NCBI GenBank assembly: GCA_003133225.1
Contig: PKWL01000020.1
Location: 1-44,752 of the forward strand
Length of the DNA stretch: 44,752 nt
Reading direction: 5' to 3'
Origin: Janthinobacterium sp.
GTDB lineage: Bacteria > Pseudomonadota > Gammaproteobacteria > Burkholderiales > Burkholderiaceae_D
The notes under the pieces are model-generated. The model was not told the origin of the DNA. It did no database searches and saw only the letters and a program-made list of their open reading frames with translations. A program made the translations under genes and the position numbers. Each line of letters begins with the position of its first letter. Within the stretch, counting starts at the first letter, position 1. This document shows, piece by piece, positions 16,528 to 25,389 of this stretch.

Positions 16528-16846
16528 GGCAATCTCCACCGAAAAAACCCATATTTTCACTAATTCATGTGGTTCAGCGGTGACATTACCCAGCCCGGCA
16601 CTGCGAAAGGCCTTCTTAAGCACCGCATTATCAGACCACGTTCCCATTAGAGTTGGCGATGCTTCGGTTGGTTCAGCCTCGAAAAGATAGCAAAAAACAA
16701 GGCCCAAGTCGTGCAAGGGTTTCTGCGGTGCTTTGCATGTACGGGCCTTTTTGTCGCTCGACGGTTTATGTCGTGGCCGGCGCGGCGGATACAGCGCGCG
16801 CCCGAAATGTGCGGTGGCCAACTCCGCGCACTCGCTCCAAGCGCTC
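16528..16846. other. Intergenic stretch between CzcE-like and DUF3460 genes
   Basis: About 320 bases upstream of the czcE-like gene on its strand and downstream of the DUF3460 gene. I see no gene and no clear promoter or terminator. Confidence 0.4.
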
Positions 16847-17059
16847 TTATTCGTAATAATATGGCGTTGGCGGAATGCTGTCCTTTTTGGCCCGCTCCAA
16901 TTCCGACAGATCCACATTGTGATCCCAGAAGATGTACCAGCCGCGGCGCTGGTTTTTTACCACCTCAGGATTTTGTTCGATAAATTGATCGATGAATTCG
17001 GTGAATTCCGAAACATAACCCGAGTGGCCCGGGCGGTAGCGTAATTTTTTGCGTAACAT
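16847..17059 (-). CDS. DUF3460 family protein
   Basis: A 70-aa soluble protein. FTEFIDQFIEQNPEVVKNQRRGWYIFWDHNVDLSELERAKKDSIPPTPYYYE is partitioned as in DUF3460, a small family confined largely to betaproteobacteria, with the conserved WYIFWD core and the prolines and tyrosines at the C-terminus. AGGGG lies about 7 bases before the ATG at 17059. The function is unknown. Its presence supports a betaproteobacterial host. Confidence 0.88.
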   Translation of the reverse strand: MLRKKLRYRPGHSGYVSEFTEFIDQFIEQNPEVVKNQRRGWYIFWDHNVDLSELERAKKDSIPPTPYYYE

Positions 17060-17562
17060 CTCATAACCCCTATCGATTCACCAAAGTGGCATCGGCCGTC
17101 ACGCGGAATAAGAGCTCGGAGCCTCGCCCCAGCATGAACACGCCGAAAAACCTGGCGCAAAGAGTAAAAAGAGCACGGTAGCGGTCACCAGACTTAGCTT
17201 CGACTTTCCCCCGAGCAACGCCATGGCCACGTCCGCATTTGGATTAAATGATTCCTCGATCCTGCTCTTATTTTAGCCATCGAAGCGACAACATGGAAGG
17301 ACCAGTCGCTCCCGTTGGCTCTCAAGGATGGCCCAGCATCAGGAAAGCTCGATGGTGCACACTTGACACGCCTGCGCCCGCGCTGCGCCACTTCGCTGTC
17401 CTGCAACGATGGCGGGCAGGGTTTTCGTGCCCGGGTTGCCGACGAAGTGGCTGATGGAGTGCCGCTTCTGCCAGTAGCCGATACCAGGCTTTTAAATATC
17501 GATGAGATCAGTAGGCAAAAAGATGATCAGCGGTCCGCATAGAACGTAAGGTTTGACATTTT
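17060..17562. other. Gene-free stretch
   Basis: About 500 bases in which open frames on both strands are short, arginine-rich and without recognisable domains or ribosome sites. Nothing else is seen. Confidence 0.45.
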
Positions 17563-18054
17563 TTAACTGTTTCGATCGCCATGGTATCCATCTGGCGGCG
17601 CCGACGCCGTCGTTCGATCTTGACCTGCGCTGCGATCGGGCAGGTCGGCGCATCGGGCAAGATCGGCGAACGAGTCAAGCAGAACGCGCACCCGAAACGG
17701 TTTCAGTAGGACCCGGCTGACGGCGCGCGCCTGTAACGAGGCGAGCAAGTCCAGGTCGCACTGTTCGACCATGACTGCGATGGGCATGTCTCGATGGCTG
17801 GCACTCTTGCCCGCGCGCACGCGATCAAGCAAGCTCAAGTCATAGGCGGGTGGATCGGTAGGCGCGAGCCGCACTGCGATGATGGCGCCATGAAAGGCCG
17901 TCATGCTCAGCATGCGAGTAGCCGTCAACACGCTGGCGGCCTCGTGAATATGACCCAGGTTGAGGGCGCGGGCGGTCATTGCCACGGTGCGCCGGAACAG
18001 CGTGTCGGGCTCGAACAGGAGCATTTGTTTTCTTGCAATGTGGCGGTTAGACAC
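17563..18054 (-). CDS. Degenerate response-regulator receiver (pseudo-receiver) protein
   Basis: A 163-aa protein with a CheY-like fold: an acidic start (LLFEPD), alternating helices and strands, and the conserved lysine in LLKPF. The position of the phosphorylatable aspartate after strand 3 reads GAIIAVRLAP, and the switch Thr/Ser of strand 4 reads PIAVMV. Phosphotransfer therefore looks impossible. The GTG start at 18054 has GGGAG 5 bases upstream and overlaps the stop of the GAF gene by 8 bases; the ATG at 18024 is an alternative with a poor ribosome site. About 35 residues follow the domain without an output module. Overlap with the GAF gene suggests a joint signalling function. Confidence 0.65.
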   Translation of the reverse strand: MSNRHIARKQMLLFEPDTLFRRTVAMTARALNLGHIHEAASVLTATRMLSMTAFHGAIIAVRLAPTDPPAYDLSLLDRVRAGKSASHRDMPIAVMVEQCDLDLLASLQARAVSRVLLKPFRVRVLLDSFADLARCADLPDRSAGQDRTTASAPPDGYHGDRNS

Positions 18055-18550
18055 GGGAGCTCCCGTCGGTCGAGACCAGTTCTTGCACCACCAAGTCGCG
18101 CAGGGTTGACAGGATAGCAATGGAAATATCATCGAACTCGCGCGGTACGGTGTCGATGACGCACAGCGTGCCGGCCGCATGCCCGGACGCAAGAATCAGC
18201 GGTGCGCCGGCATAGAAACGGATGAATGGCGCCCCTGTGACCAAAGGGTTATCGGAAAATCGTGGGTCCGCGGCGGTTTCTGGAACAACCATGATGGCGG
18301 GGTGCATGATCGTATGGCCGCAGAAGGAAATGTCGCGCGCGGTCTCGCAAACGGCGATGCCCAGTTTGGATTTGAACCATTGCCGGTTGCGATCGACGAG
18401 GGAAATTAACACGATCGGCGCCTCGAACTCGTAAGCTGCGAAAGCGACGATCTTGTCGAAGCGTTCTTGCGGCGGCGTGTCGAGGATCAGCAAGCGGTAG
18501 AGGGCGGTGAGGCGTTCGCCTTCATCTTCTGGAATCGGGGCAGCAGTCAT
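18047..18550 (-). CDS. Stand-alone GAF-domain sensor protein
   Basis: A 167-aa protein consisting almost wholly of one GAF domain of the subtype with an N-terminal LTALYRLLILDTPPQERFDKI linker, followed by FEAPIVLISLVDRNRQWFKSKLG, RDISFCGHTIM and FIRFYAGAPLILASGHAAGTLCVID. This type usually precedes GGDEF or kinase modules; here none follows. The ATG at 18550 lacks a good Shine-Dalgarno but matches the usual domain start. The downstream pseudo-receiver gene overlaps it by 8 bases. The ligand is unknown. Confidence 0.82.
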   Translation of the reverse strand: MTAAPIPEDEGERLTALYRLLILDTPPQERFDKIVAFAAYEFEAPIVLISLVDRNRQWFKSKLGIAVCETARDISFCGHTIMHPAIMVVPETAADPRFSDNPLVTGAPFIRFYAGAPLILASGHAAGTLCVIDTVPREFDDISIAILSTLRDLVVQELVSTDGSSRV

Positions 18551-19059
18551 GGCAGTCGAGGGGCTCAGGTAGTCAAGCGTGCAACTTTATCAGAGTCTAA
18601 TCCGGCGCGGCTATTTTTCTGGCAGGCGCCGCGAGCCAACGGTTGCGGCGGCTCCAGATGGATAAGCCGTCATGCTACTGTCGGCCCGGTTGTTAGCTGC
18701 GGTGGTCTCGGCTGCTCGTTTTCGCTCAACACCGGAGGATCGGTTTAAATGAGCCAACGGGCTTGCCCCCCATTTGCCATCGCCGCTGCAAAATTTTTTG
18801 GGCGCCCGCGCACGTCGCCCAGGCGACGCCGCCTGGCACAGCGCATCAGTTTGCCTTGGCGTCAGGCGAACACGTTGGGCGGCTATTTTCCCGCGCTCGG
18901 CATGATGCCCCATTTGTTTACGTGGGCTGCGGGCGCGATCGCGATCGTTGTTGGGATCGGATTGACGGGCCCCCCGCGTCGGTCCCGACAAGGCAAGCGG
19001 CACGACGAAAGCGTAAGGCGTCACGTCGCAGCTTGCACTGGCTAACGAGAAGCGCTTGT
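18551..19059. other. Mostly gene-free stretch
   Basis: About 500 bases between the start of the GAF gene and the end of the GntP-type permease gene. Apart from one doubtful small reading frame (18749-19045, listed separately), nothing is recognised. Confidence 0.4.
18749..19045 (+). CDS. Doubtful small membrane protein
   Basis: A 98-aa reading frame with GGAGG 10 bases before the ATG. The first half is Arg/Pro-rich; one hydrophobic segment (LFTWAAGAIAIVVGIGL) is followed by a basic tail. No family is recognised and the composition could be an accident of GC-rich DNA. I list it because of the ribosome site and the single membrane span. Confidence 0.22.
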   Translation: MSQRACPPFAIAAAKFFGRPRTSPRRRRLAQRISLPWRQANTLGGYFPALGMMPHLFTWAAGAIAIVVGIGLTGPPRRSRQGKRHDESVRRHVAACTG

Positions 19060-20451
19060 TTAGACGATGCCAGTCATATAATAAACAGCAATAATGACGA
19101 ACACGGCGAGGGTTTTAATGAGGGTGATGACAATGATATTTTTGTAAGCTTGGCGATGGGTTAGGCCCGTTACTGCCAGCAAGGTGATGACCGCGCCGTT
19201 ATGCGGCAAGGTATCCATGCCGCCGCTCGCCATGGCGGCAACGCGGTGGAATACCTCCAGCGGTATGCCGGCCGCATGGGCATTCTGAACGAAGGTATCG
19301 GCCATCGCCGCCAGAGCGATACTCATGCCGCCCGACGCCGAACCCGTCACGCCAGCTAGCGTGCTGACCGAAATGGCTTCGTTGATGAGTGGATTGGGGA
19401 TCGCTTTGAGGGCGTCGCTAATCGCGATGAAGCCCGGCAACCCGGCAATGACGGCGCCGAAACCATATTCGGATGCGGTGTTCATGGATGCCAGGAGCGC
19501 GCCACCAACGGCAGCTTTGCTGCCCTCGGCAAATTTTTCGCGAACGGCGCGAAACGCGAATGCCAAGACCGTCAAGATCCCGATCAATAATGCCGCCTCA
19601 ACCGCCCAGATTGCAACCAGGCTAGTGATATCAGTGTTAATCGTCTTGGTGCTGCCAGCTAGGGTGATGGGGTAGGTTTTTCCGTAAAACTGAGGAATGA
19701 AGGAAGTGAATACCTTATTCATGACGCCGACAATGACCAGGGGCGAGATCGCGATTAGAGGGTGCACCAACTTTTCCATGTTGACCGCTTCCGGCTCATT
19801 TAGCAAGCTGCTACCATAACCTTCGCCGGCGGCGGCCGCCTGTTTGCGGCAGCGGTTTAAGTACAGCAAACCCACGATTAGGATGAACACGCCACCGATG
19901 GTTCCCAGCCATGGCGCAGCCCAAGTGGTGGTTTTGAAGAAGGTAGTCGGAATGATGTTTTGAATCTGAGGTGTCCCAGGCAGAGCATCCATCGTGAACG
20001 TGAAGGCGCCGAGAGCGATCGTACCTGGGATCAGGCGTTTCGGGATGGCGCCCTGTTTGAACATTTCTGCCGCGAATGGATAGACCGCAAACACCACCAC
20101 GAACAATGAGACACCACCGTACGTCAGCAGAGCGCAGACGATCACGATCGACAGCATCGCGCGCTGGCGCCCAACTAAGTCGATCACGCTAGACACGATG
20201 GACTTGGAAAAGCCAGACAGTTCGATGACTTTACCAAAGACAGCACCCAGCAAGAAAACGGGGAAATAGAGCTTGACGAAGCCCACCATCTTTTCCATAA
20301 AAACGCTGGAAAACATGGGCGCGACCATCGATGGATCGGTTAGAAAGACCGCGCCCAAGGCCGCTATCGGAGCAAACAAGATAACGCTATAGCCGCGATA
20401 TGCGACCAGCATGAGAAACAGCAAAGCACCTAATACAATGACAAAGTCCAT
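19060..20451 (-). CDS. GntP-family permease (gluconate/organic-acid:H+ symporter type)
   Basis: A 463-aa inner-membrane transporter with about 12-13 transmembrane segments, close to the 440-460 aa typical of GntP. Signature stretches are TYGGVSLFVVVFAVYPFA, FTFTMDALPGTPQIQNIIPTTFF, AGVTGSASGGMSIALAAM and ASGGMDTLPHNGAVITLLAVTGL. The ATG at 20451 has GGGGAATGA upstream; a TTG five codons earlier is possible. No kinase or dehydrogenase gene flanks it, so gluconate cannot be preferred over 3-hydroxybutyrate or another organic acid. Confidence 0.9.
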   Translation of the reverse strand: MDFVIVLGALLFLMLVAYRGYSVILFAPIAALGAVFLTDPSMVAPMFSSVFMEKMVGFVKLYFPVFLLGAVFGKVIELSGFSKSIVSSVIDLVGRQRAMLSIVIVCALLTYGGVSLFVVVFAVYPFAAEMFKQGAIPKRLIPGTIALGAFTFTMDALPGTPQIQNIIPTTFFKTTTWAAPWLGTIGGVFILIVGLLYLNRCRKQAAAAGEGYGSSLLNEPEAVNMEKLVHPLIAISPLVIVGVMNKVFTSFIPQFYGKTYPITLAGSTKTINTDITSLVAIWAVEAALLIGILTVLAFAFRAVREKFAEGSKAAVGGALLASMNTASEYGFGAVIAGLPGFIAISDALKAIPNPLINEAISVSTLAGVTGSASGGMSIALAAMADTFVQNAHAAGIPLEVFHRVAAMASGGMDTLPHNGAVITLLAVTGLTHRQAYKNIIVITLIKTLAVFVIIAVYYMTGIV

Positions 20452-21353
20452 TTTTTCATTCCCCAACGTTGTTTATTTTTAAAAGTCGATTTCATCGTTT
20501 TTTGACAGGCACCAGATTTTCCCGCAAGCGAAATGGATGTCCAGATAGGCAAACTATAGTTGATCAGGGCCGCGCTGTTGGTCCGATTGAATATTGATCC
20601 AAAACGGAGCGCTATTTTAAAGCGGCCGGCATGGCTAGGCGCGGCAAATTGCAGGATTTCGAAGGGTTATTTTTCCAACGTTTTGCCGCACGCAGAATGC
20701 GGGCGCGCATCCCAATGTCAAGACATTGATTTGGTGTGTTGGACAATTGGGAAACGGCGATGAGCGTGATCAAGAAACGAAAAATACACGGGATTACCCA
20801 GCAAAGGATGTGGGGTCGATCAGCCCAGTTCGCCCACCAAGTCGACAGGCATCGGCGCCCAGCCTATGGCAGAAAAATATTTTAGACGGGACGCGCAAGC
20901 TAAATGAAGGTGCAACGGCGGGCGCCGCCGATGAATTGGCACCACGAGCCCGCGCGCCGCTACAGCCAAATCAGTCGCTACCGCCAAATCGGTCAGTTGA
21001 AAGATGAAGCTCGATTGATGGGGGAGATGGGCGGCTCGGCCATGACACATCCAGAACGCAAAGCCTACCGCGCTAAGCGGCCGGGTCCTACTCACAGCGT
21101 TGCCAGCCCGAGCCAGGCGAATGAAGTCCGTGAAAAATGGGGGCTTGCGGCGAATCACGACACTGTTGGCAGGCCAGACGTGGAAGCGGCGCCACGCCCA
21201 ACAAAGATGCTCCACCAGCAAAGCGACGGGCACCATCAAAAACAGTGGTCGGTCAAGGACAACAAGAGGACAAAGACAACAAACGGCCAAACGCGGGCGG
21301 CTACAAGTGTCACGAGCCCGGCTTAAAACATTCGCGCTTTGACAATTCCATCT
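20452..21353. other. Longest gene-free stretch of the window
   Basis: About 900 bases. Reading frames on both strands are low-complexity, lack ribosome sites and match nothing I know. The first 80 bases are AT-rich and probably hold the permease promoter. A decayed gene cannot be excluded, but I cannot name one. Confidence 0.45.
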
Positions 21354-21710
21354 TTACCCAAATGCAGGCGAGCCGTCTTGAAATAGTGCATCAAAACAAC
21401 GTGTGCATTGTTCACAGAACATGTGCGCTTTTCTCACATGATTTTGGCGCAACACCAATTTCAGGTGGACCGTCTTGCATACCGGGCAGGTTTCCCTCAT
21501 TTGACCAGTGGCGGAGAATTCATGGGCCAAGTAGCCATTTGCAACGGCGATACCATCGACGAGCGTCGACGGATCGAGTTGCACGAGAAGGAGGGAATCA
21601 GTAGCATCATGCCTGTGATCAAGGACTAAGTTGTCAGTCGTACTGAGTTCGTCTGTCATTGAGGCGGTTATCATTGTGGCTCCGTCAATATCGGCGATGA
21701 GGTCCAGCAT
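21354..21710 (-). CDS. Zinc-ribbon protein of unknown function
   Basis: A 118-aa protein. The N-terminal 70 residues are Asp/Thr/Leu-rich without a named domain. The C-terminal 40 residues hold two CxxC pairs, CPVC and CEQC, plus FCEQCTRCFDALFQDGSPA. The pattern fits a small zinc ribbon that I associate with conserved hypothetical proteins of Oxalobacteraceae (from memory, not searched). I chose the ATG at 21710 (MLDLIADID). A TTG at 21764 would add 18 residues; neither has a strong ribosome site. Confidence 0.65.
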   Translation of the reverse strand: MLDLIADIDGATMITASMTDELSTTDNLVLDHRHDATDSLLLVQLDPSTLVDGIAVANGYLAHEFSATGQMRETCPVCKTVHLKLVLRQNHVRKAHMFCEQCTRCFDALFQDGSPAFG

Positions 21711-22121
21711 GGCCGTACACCGTGTCGAATGTTTCACTTTAGTAAAAATATCTTGTTTTGGCAATGAAATAATTTGATGTTATTTCGCCCGCAGTTCGTT
21801 TCGGCAACATTCATTGCCCGCGGCGGCCGATCGCAAAGCATGCGGTTGCTGCGCCTGGAAACACCGCCTGCGACCGCCGAACGGGGGAACAGGGCGTTGC
21901 ACCCGCCCCGTAACGAGCAGAGGCGCGCGGCTTCATGAATTGGGACGCAGCATGTTCGTATCCTTTGGTGCCGATGATTCCAGATCAATGTGGGCAAATC
22001 GAATTCACTACCGGCGCCGGCGTTAAAATTAACAATGGCCCTTCCATACTGAAAATCGCCTATAGTGCCCCCATATCTAAGCTGCAGATGAATGCCAGTA
22101 ATTATTTTTTAAGGAAACAAA
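21711..22121. other. Divergent intergenic stretch
   Basis: About 410 bases between divergent zinc-ribbon and amidotransferase genes. It must hold both promoters. I see no gene and no distinct operator. Confidence 0.4.
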
Positions 22122-22889
22122 ATGTGCCAGTTGCTGGGGATGAACTGCAATGTTCCGACCGATATTTGTTTTTCTTTCGAGGGGTTTCACAAGAGGGGTG
22201 GCATTACCGATCAGCATGCCGATGGCTGGGGAATTGCCTTTTTCGAAAACGAAGGATGCCGCCTATTTCTCGATTATCAAGCTTCCGCAGTTTCGCCGGT
22301 GGCCGCCTTGGTGCGGAACTATGCCATCAAATCGAAAAACGTGATCGCCCACATTCGAAAGGCCACCGTCGGCTCGGTTTCTTTGGCGAACACCCATCCT
22401 TTTATGAGGGAGCTTTGGGGCAGATATTGGATTTTTGCCCACAATGGTGAAATTGGAACTTTACCCGCGCTACTCGGTAATCGATACCGTCCGGTGGGCG
22501 CCACCGATAGCGAGCATGTCTTCTGCTGGATATTGGAACAGATTTGCCAGCGTTTTCCCCAGGAGCCAAGCCAGGAGCAACTCTACTTGGCGTTGGAGGA
22601 CCTAGCTCAAGACCTAGCTCAGCGCGGCACGGCAAATTTTATGCTTTCAAACGGCCGATGGCTGGCCGCGCATTGTTCGACCAATTTGCATTACGTGGTG
22701 AGGCAAGCCCCCTTTGGCGCAGCCCACCTAGTGGACAACGATATTACCGTCGATTTTAGCGAGCTGACGACGCAGAATGATCGGGTTGCCATCATTGCAA
22801 CCGTGCCCTTAACTGACAACGAAGTTTGGACTAAAATGAACGCCGGCGAACTGTTGCTATTTCAAGATGGAAAGCCGATTGGCATATAA
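22122..22889 (+). CDS. Class II glutamine amidotransferase (YafJ-type)
   Basis: A 255-aa protein beginning MCQLLGMNC, so the N-terminal nucleophile Cys2 is exposed after Met removal. ADGWGIAFFENEG, IAHIRKATVGSVSLANTHPF and WIFAHNGEIG are the glutamine-binding and oxyanion motifs of class II (Ntn) amidotransferases; SEHVFCWIL follows. The length fits YafJ-like proteins, which lack a synthase domain. AAGGAA lies 6 bases before the ATG at 22122. The amide acceptor is unknown, and neighbours give no hint. Confidence 0.9.
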   Translation: MCQLLGMNCNVPTDICFSFEGFHKRGGITDQHADGWGIAFFENEGCRLFLDYQASAVSPVAALVRNYAIKSKNVIAHIRKATVGSVSLANTHPFMRELWGRYWIFAHNGEIGTLPALLGNRYRPVGATDSEHVFCWILEQICQRFPQEPSQEQLYLALEDLAQDLAQRGTANFMLSNGRWLAAHCSTNLHYVVRQAPFGAAHLVDNDITVDFSELTTQNDRVAIIATVPLTDNEVWTKMNAGELLLFQDGKPIGI

Positions 22890-23258
22890 AAATAGCGCCC
22901 CGTTTGCTCTCTTGTTCTAGGATAATGCGCTGGAACCGCCGGCGCCACGAAGTTCCATGCTGGTTGCAGGCGCGAATCGACCAGCCGGCGACAAGCCAGT
23001 CGAAGGCGAGCTTGGCCAACGGTCGGACCTCCAGGCTAAGGCAGTGCGGGCCGGACACTCAGCAGTTTTACTCTATGGTAGGCGGTGCCCGCCAACCGCG
23101 AAATTCGACCTTGCATGAACGGCAAGCAGATCGGGAGTGGTTTGAAAAAACGCCACGGATGATGACAGGTGGCGCGGCGCGTTTTGCGGCCTAGTTGTTG
23201 CCTATATGGGCCAGAATGTCTTATTTTAGGACCGCCAAAAAATGATTCCAGAGCAAGC
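22890..23258. other. Gene-free stretch before the FUSC gene
   Basis: About 370 bases with no credible gene, terminator hairpin or operator that I can see. Confidence 0.4.
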
Positions 23259-25247
23259 ATGCCGAGCCGCCGGCGGCGGCACATGATACGCACCTTCGGT
23301 AGCTGGATGGGCCTTGACCGTGCGGGCGTGGGCTACGCCCTCACCCTATTTATTGCCGCCACTGCCGCCTTCACGGTGGCGTCCGTGCTGCAGATACCCA
23401 ACGCGTATTGGGCCGCCATGCCAATTTGGGTAGTCGCTCAGCCGCAACGCGGCGTCTTACTCGAGCGCGCGCTCTTTCGCGTGCTAGGCACGCTCTTGGG
23501 TGCCGGCGTCGGGTTTTGTATCTTGCAGGTGGGCGAGCGCCCATTTCTAGTGCTCGCAGCGTTGAGTTTGTGGATCGCATTGAGTTCAGGGCTAACCCAC
23601 CTCATGCGCAAGGTGCACGCGTATCTGGCGCTGATGGCGGGTATTACGGCCGCCGTGGTGGTGCTGCCCTCTTTGTTGTCGCCAGATCGTTCCTTCGAGA
23701 TCGCGCTGGCGCGCGTCGAGTGCACGCTGATCGGCGTTGTCATGGTCACCTTTTGCACGGGCCTAATCACGCCGAAAGTGCTGCGCGCTAAATTTTATGA
23801 GCGCGTGCGCGCACTCGCCGGCGACGCTGTGGCGTATGTGGCAGACTTGCAACGACGGGGCGCGCAACAGGCACCGGAACGGCGCATCCTGGCCGAGATC
23901 TCTGAAGTTGAAGCCGCCGCCGGCTTGGTGGCGGCCGGGTCGATCGACGGCTATCGCCGCAGCCGGCATGTGAATGCATTCGTTGCCGCGTCACTCGCTC
24001 TGATGGCGGAAGGTAACATGTTGCAACGTCGGCGCGCGCGCGCCGACTGCCAGGCGGACCAACTGCCTGAGCTGCTGAGCGATTTTGCCAACGGCTTACG
24101 CACCAACCAACAACCCAAAATTGATGCCGACCTGCAGCAGCTCGTTACCCACGCGCTCCTAGCCGATACCCGGCTCGCATTCATGCTGGAACAGTTGATC
24201 GGCGCCGAGGCGGCACTCTTTTTCGATGGGGCCGGCACCACCGCGCCAAGCGCGCGGGAGGTGATTGGGCTCGCTCCCTATTACGAGTGGATACTTGCAC
24301 GCCGCACGGGGCTGGTGTCCGCTGGCGTCACCTTCGCAGCGGCGGCAATAGGGCTCTTGTCGGGCTGGGCGGATGGCGAATTGATGGCGCTCGGCGTCTG
24401 CATTTTTTCGATGATCCTGGGCAGTATGCCCAAACCGCAGGTCGCCGCTCCGGACATGATGAAGGGGGTAAGCGGGGGCGTGCTACTGGCGATTTTCTAT
24501 CGCTTCGCGATCCAGCCCCATGTTGCCACCGTGCCCGAATTGATTGCCTCCATCGCGCCCTTCATCCTGATCGGCGCATTTGTCCGCGCGGGACGGAGAA
24601 CGGGGCTGGCCGGCATCGATGCCAATATGTGCTTCATGCTGGCAAGCCAAGCGGTACTGCCGGCGGAGCTTGGCAGTCCCGTCAGAATCATCAGCGGGGC
24701 CGCCGCCCTGATGCTGGCGGCCCTGATGGTCACGAGCGGTTTCTTTTTTCTGCCGCGCGATCCGGTGCCGCTGGCGGCGGATGCGGCGCGGCAAATCGTG
24801 AGCGACCTGCGGCGGCTCGCTCTGCGCGCGAGCACATTGGACGGCGACGGCTGGCGGCCTCGCGCACTGCGCCAGATGTTGCGTTTGATGCTGCACCTGG
24901 GCCGTGATGGCAACTTGCGCCGAACGACTCCGCAAGGCGTTCTGGCTGTATTTAGCCTCGGAAATGCCATCATTGACATCCAGTGCCTATCAGGCCGGGC
25001 CGGCACCCCCGCCGGCGCCGCGCGAGATGCGGCGCTCGGCCTGCTGGCCGATTTCGCCTTGGAACCGGACAGCATGGCGAGCGAGCTCATTATTCTTGCG
25101 AACGGGCTTGACGATGCGGCTGCCGCCAGCGCTTTGCAAGACGCGGCCCATGCGCTGCAGCTAGGCGCGCCGTTGATTCAATGGGGCCGCACGGGGAAGA
25201 TGCCGGGCCCTGCGGGCGAAGGGGCAGGAAACAATAGAAAACGATAG
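23259..25247 (+). CDS. FUSC-family inner-membrane protein (aromatic-acid/fusaric-acid exporter type)
   Basis: A protein of about 662 aa with two blocks of hydrophobic helices: residues 25 to about 180, with IPNAYWAAMPIWVVAQPQRG, the FUSC signature, and about 355-520. A soluble helical domain lies between them and a soluble C-terminal domain of about 140 aa follows. This is the layout of FUSC proteins such as AaeB, which export aromatic carboxylic acids with a membrane-fusion partner. No partner gene is adjacent. ATG 23259 or ATG 23283 could be the start; neither has a strong ribosome site. The aromatic-acid link fits the aromatic genes to the left but is only suggestive. Confidence 0.85.
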   Translation: MPSRRRRHMIRTFGSWMGLDRAGVGYALTLFIAATAAFTVASVLQIPNAYWAAMPIWVVAQPQRGVLLERALFRVLGTLLGAGVGFCILQVGERPFLVLAALSLWIALSSGLTHLMRKVHAYLALMAGITAAVVVLPSLLSPDRSFEIALARVECTLIGVVMVTFCTGLITPKVLRAKFYERVRALAGDAVAYVADLQRRGAQQAPERRILAEISEVEAAAGLVAAGSIDGYRRSRHVNAFVAASLALMAEGNMLQRRRARADCQADQLPELLSDFANGLRTNQQPKIDADLQQLVTHALLADTRLAFMLEQLIGAEAALFFDGAGTTAPSAREVIGLAPYYEWILARRTGLVSAGVTFAAAAIGLLSGWADGELMALGVCIFSMILGSMPKPQVAAPDMMKGVSGGVLLAIFYRFAIQPHVATVPELIASIAPFILIGAFVRAGRRTGLAGIDANMCFMLASQAVLPAELGSPVRIISGAAALMLAALMVTSGFFFLPRDPVPLAADAARQIVSDLRRLALRASTLDGDGWRPRALRQMLRLMLHLGRDGNLRRTTPQGVLAVFSLGNAIIDIQCLSGRAGTPAGAARDAALGLLADFALEPDSMASELIILANGLDDAAAASALQDAAHALQLGAPLIQWGRTGKMPGPAGEGAGNNRKR

Positions 25248-25260
25248 AAAACGATAGGAA
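25228..25260. repeat. Short direct repeats at the FUSC stop codon
   Basis: A roughly 10-base unit AATAGAAAAC / GATAGAAAAC / GATAGGAACC occurs three times in a row, spanning the last codons and stop of the FUSC gene. Confidence 0.6.
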
Positions 25261-25389
25261 CCGGGCGCGCCGCCCTCGAAAAGTTGCAAGTTGAATGGTT
25301 AAATTCATGGTTTTTTTCAGAACGTTTTCCTCAGCACGACAGCGGGCCGAGCGGCACGAAACACAAGCAGGTTGCAAGCACTACTTTCC

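Noticed and set aside
17194..17406. 70-codon minus-strand frame
   Set aside because: No ribosome site, no recognisable pattern; composition as expected by chance.
18611..19024. 137-codon minus-strand frame
   Set aside because: Arg/Ala/Pro-rich with no domain; overlaps a slightly better small frame on the other strand.
20820..21290. 156-codon minus-strand frame with a hydrophobic start
   Set aside because: The apparent signal-like start is not followed by any known domain; its cysteine and arginine content looks random. A decayed gene remains possible.
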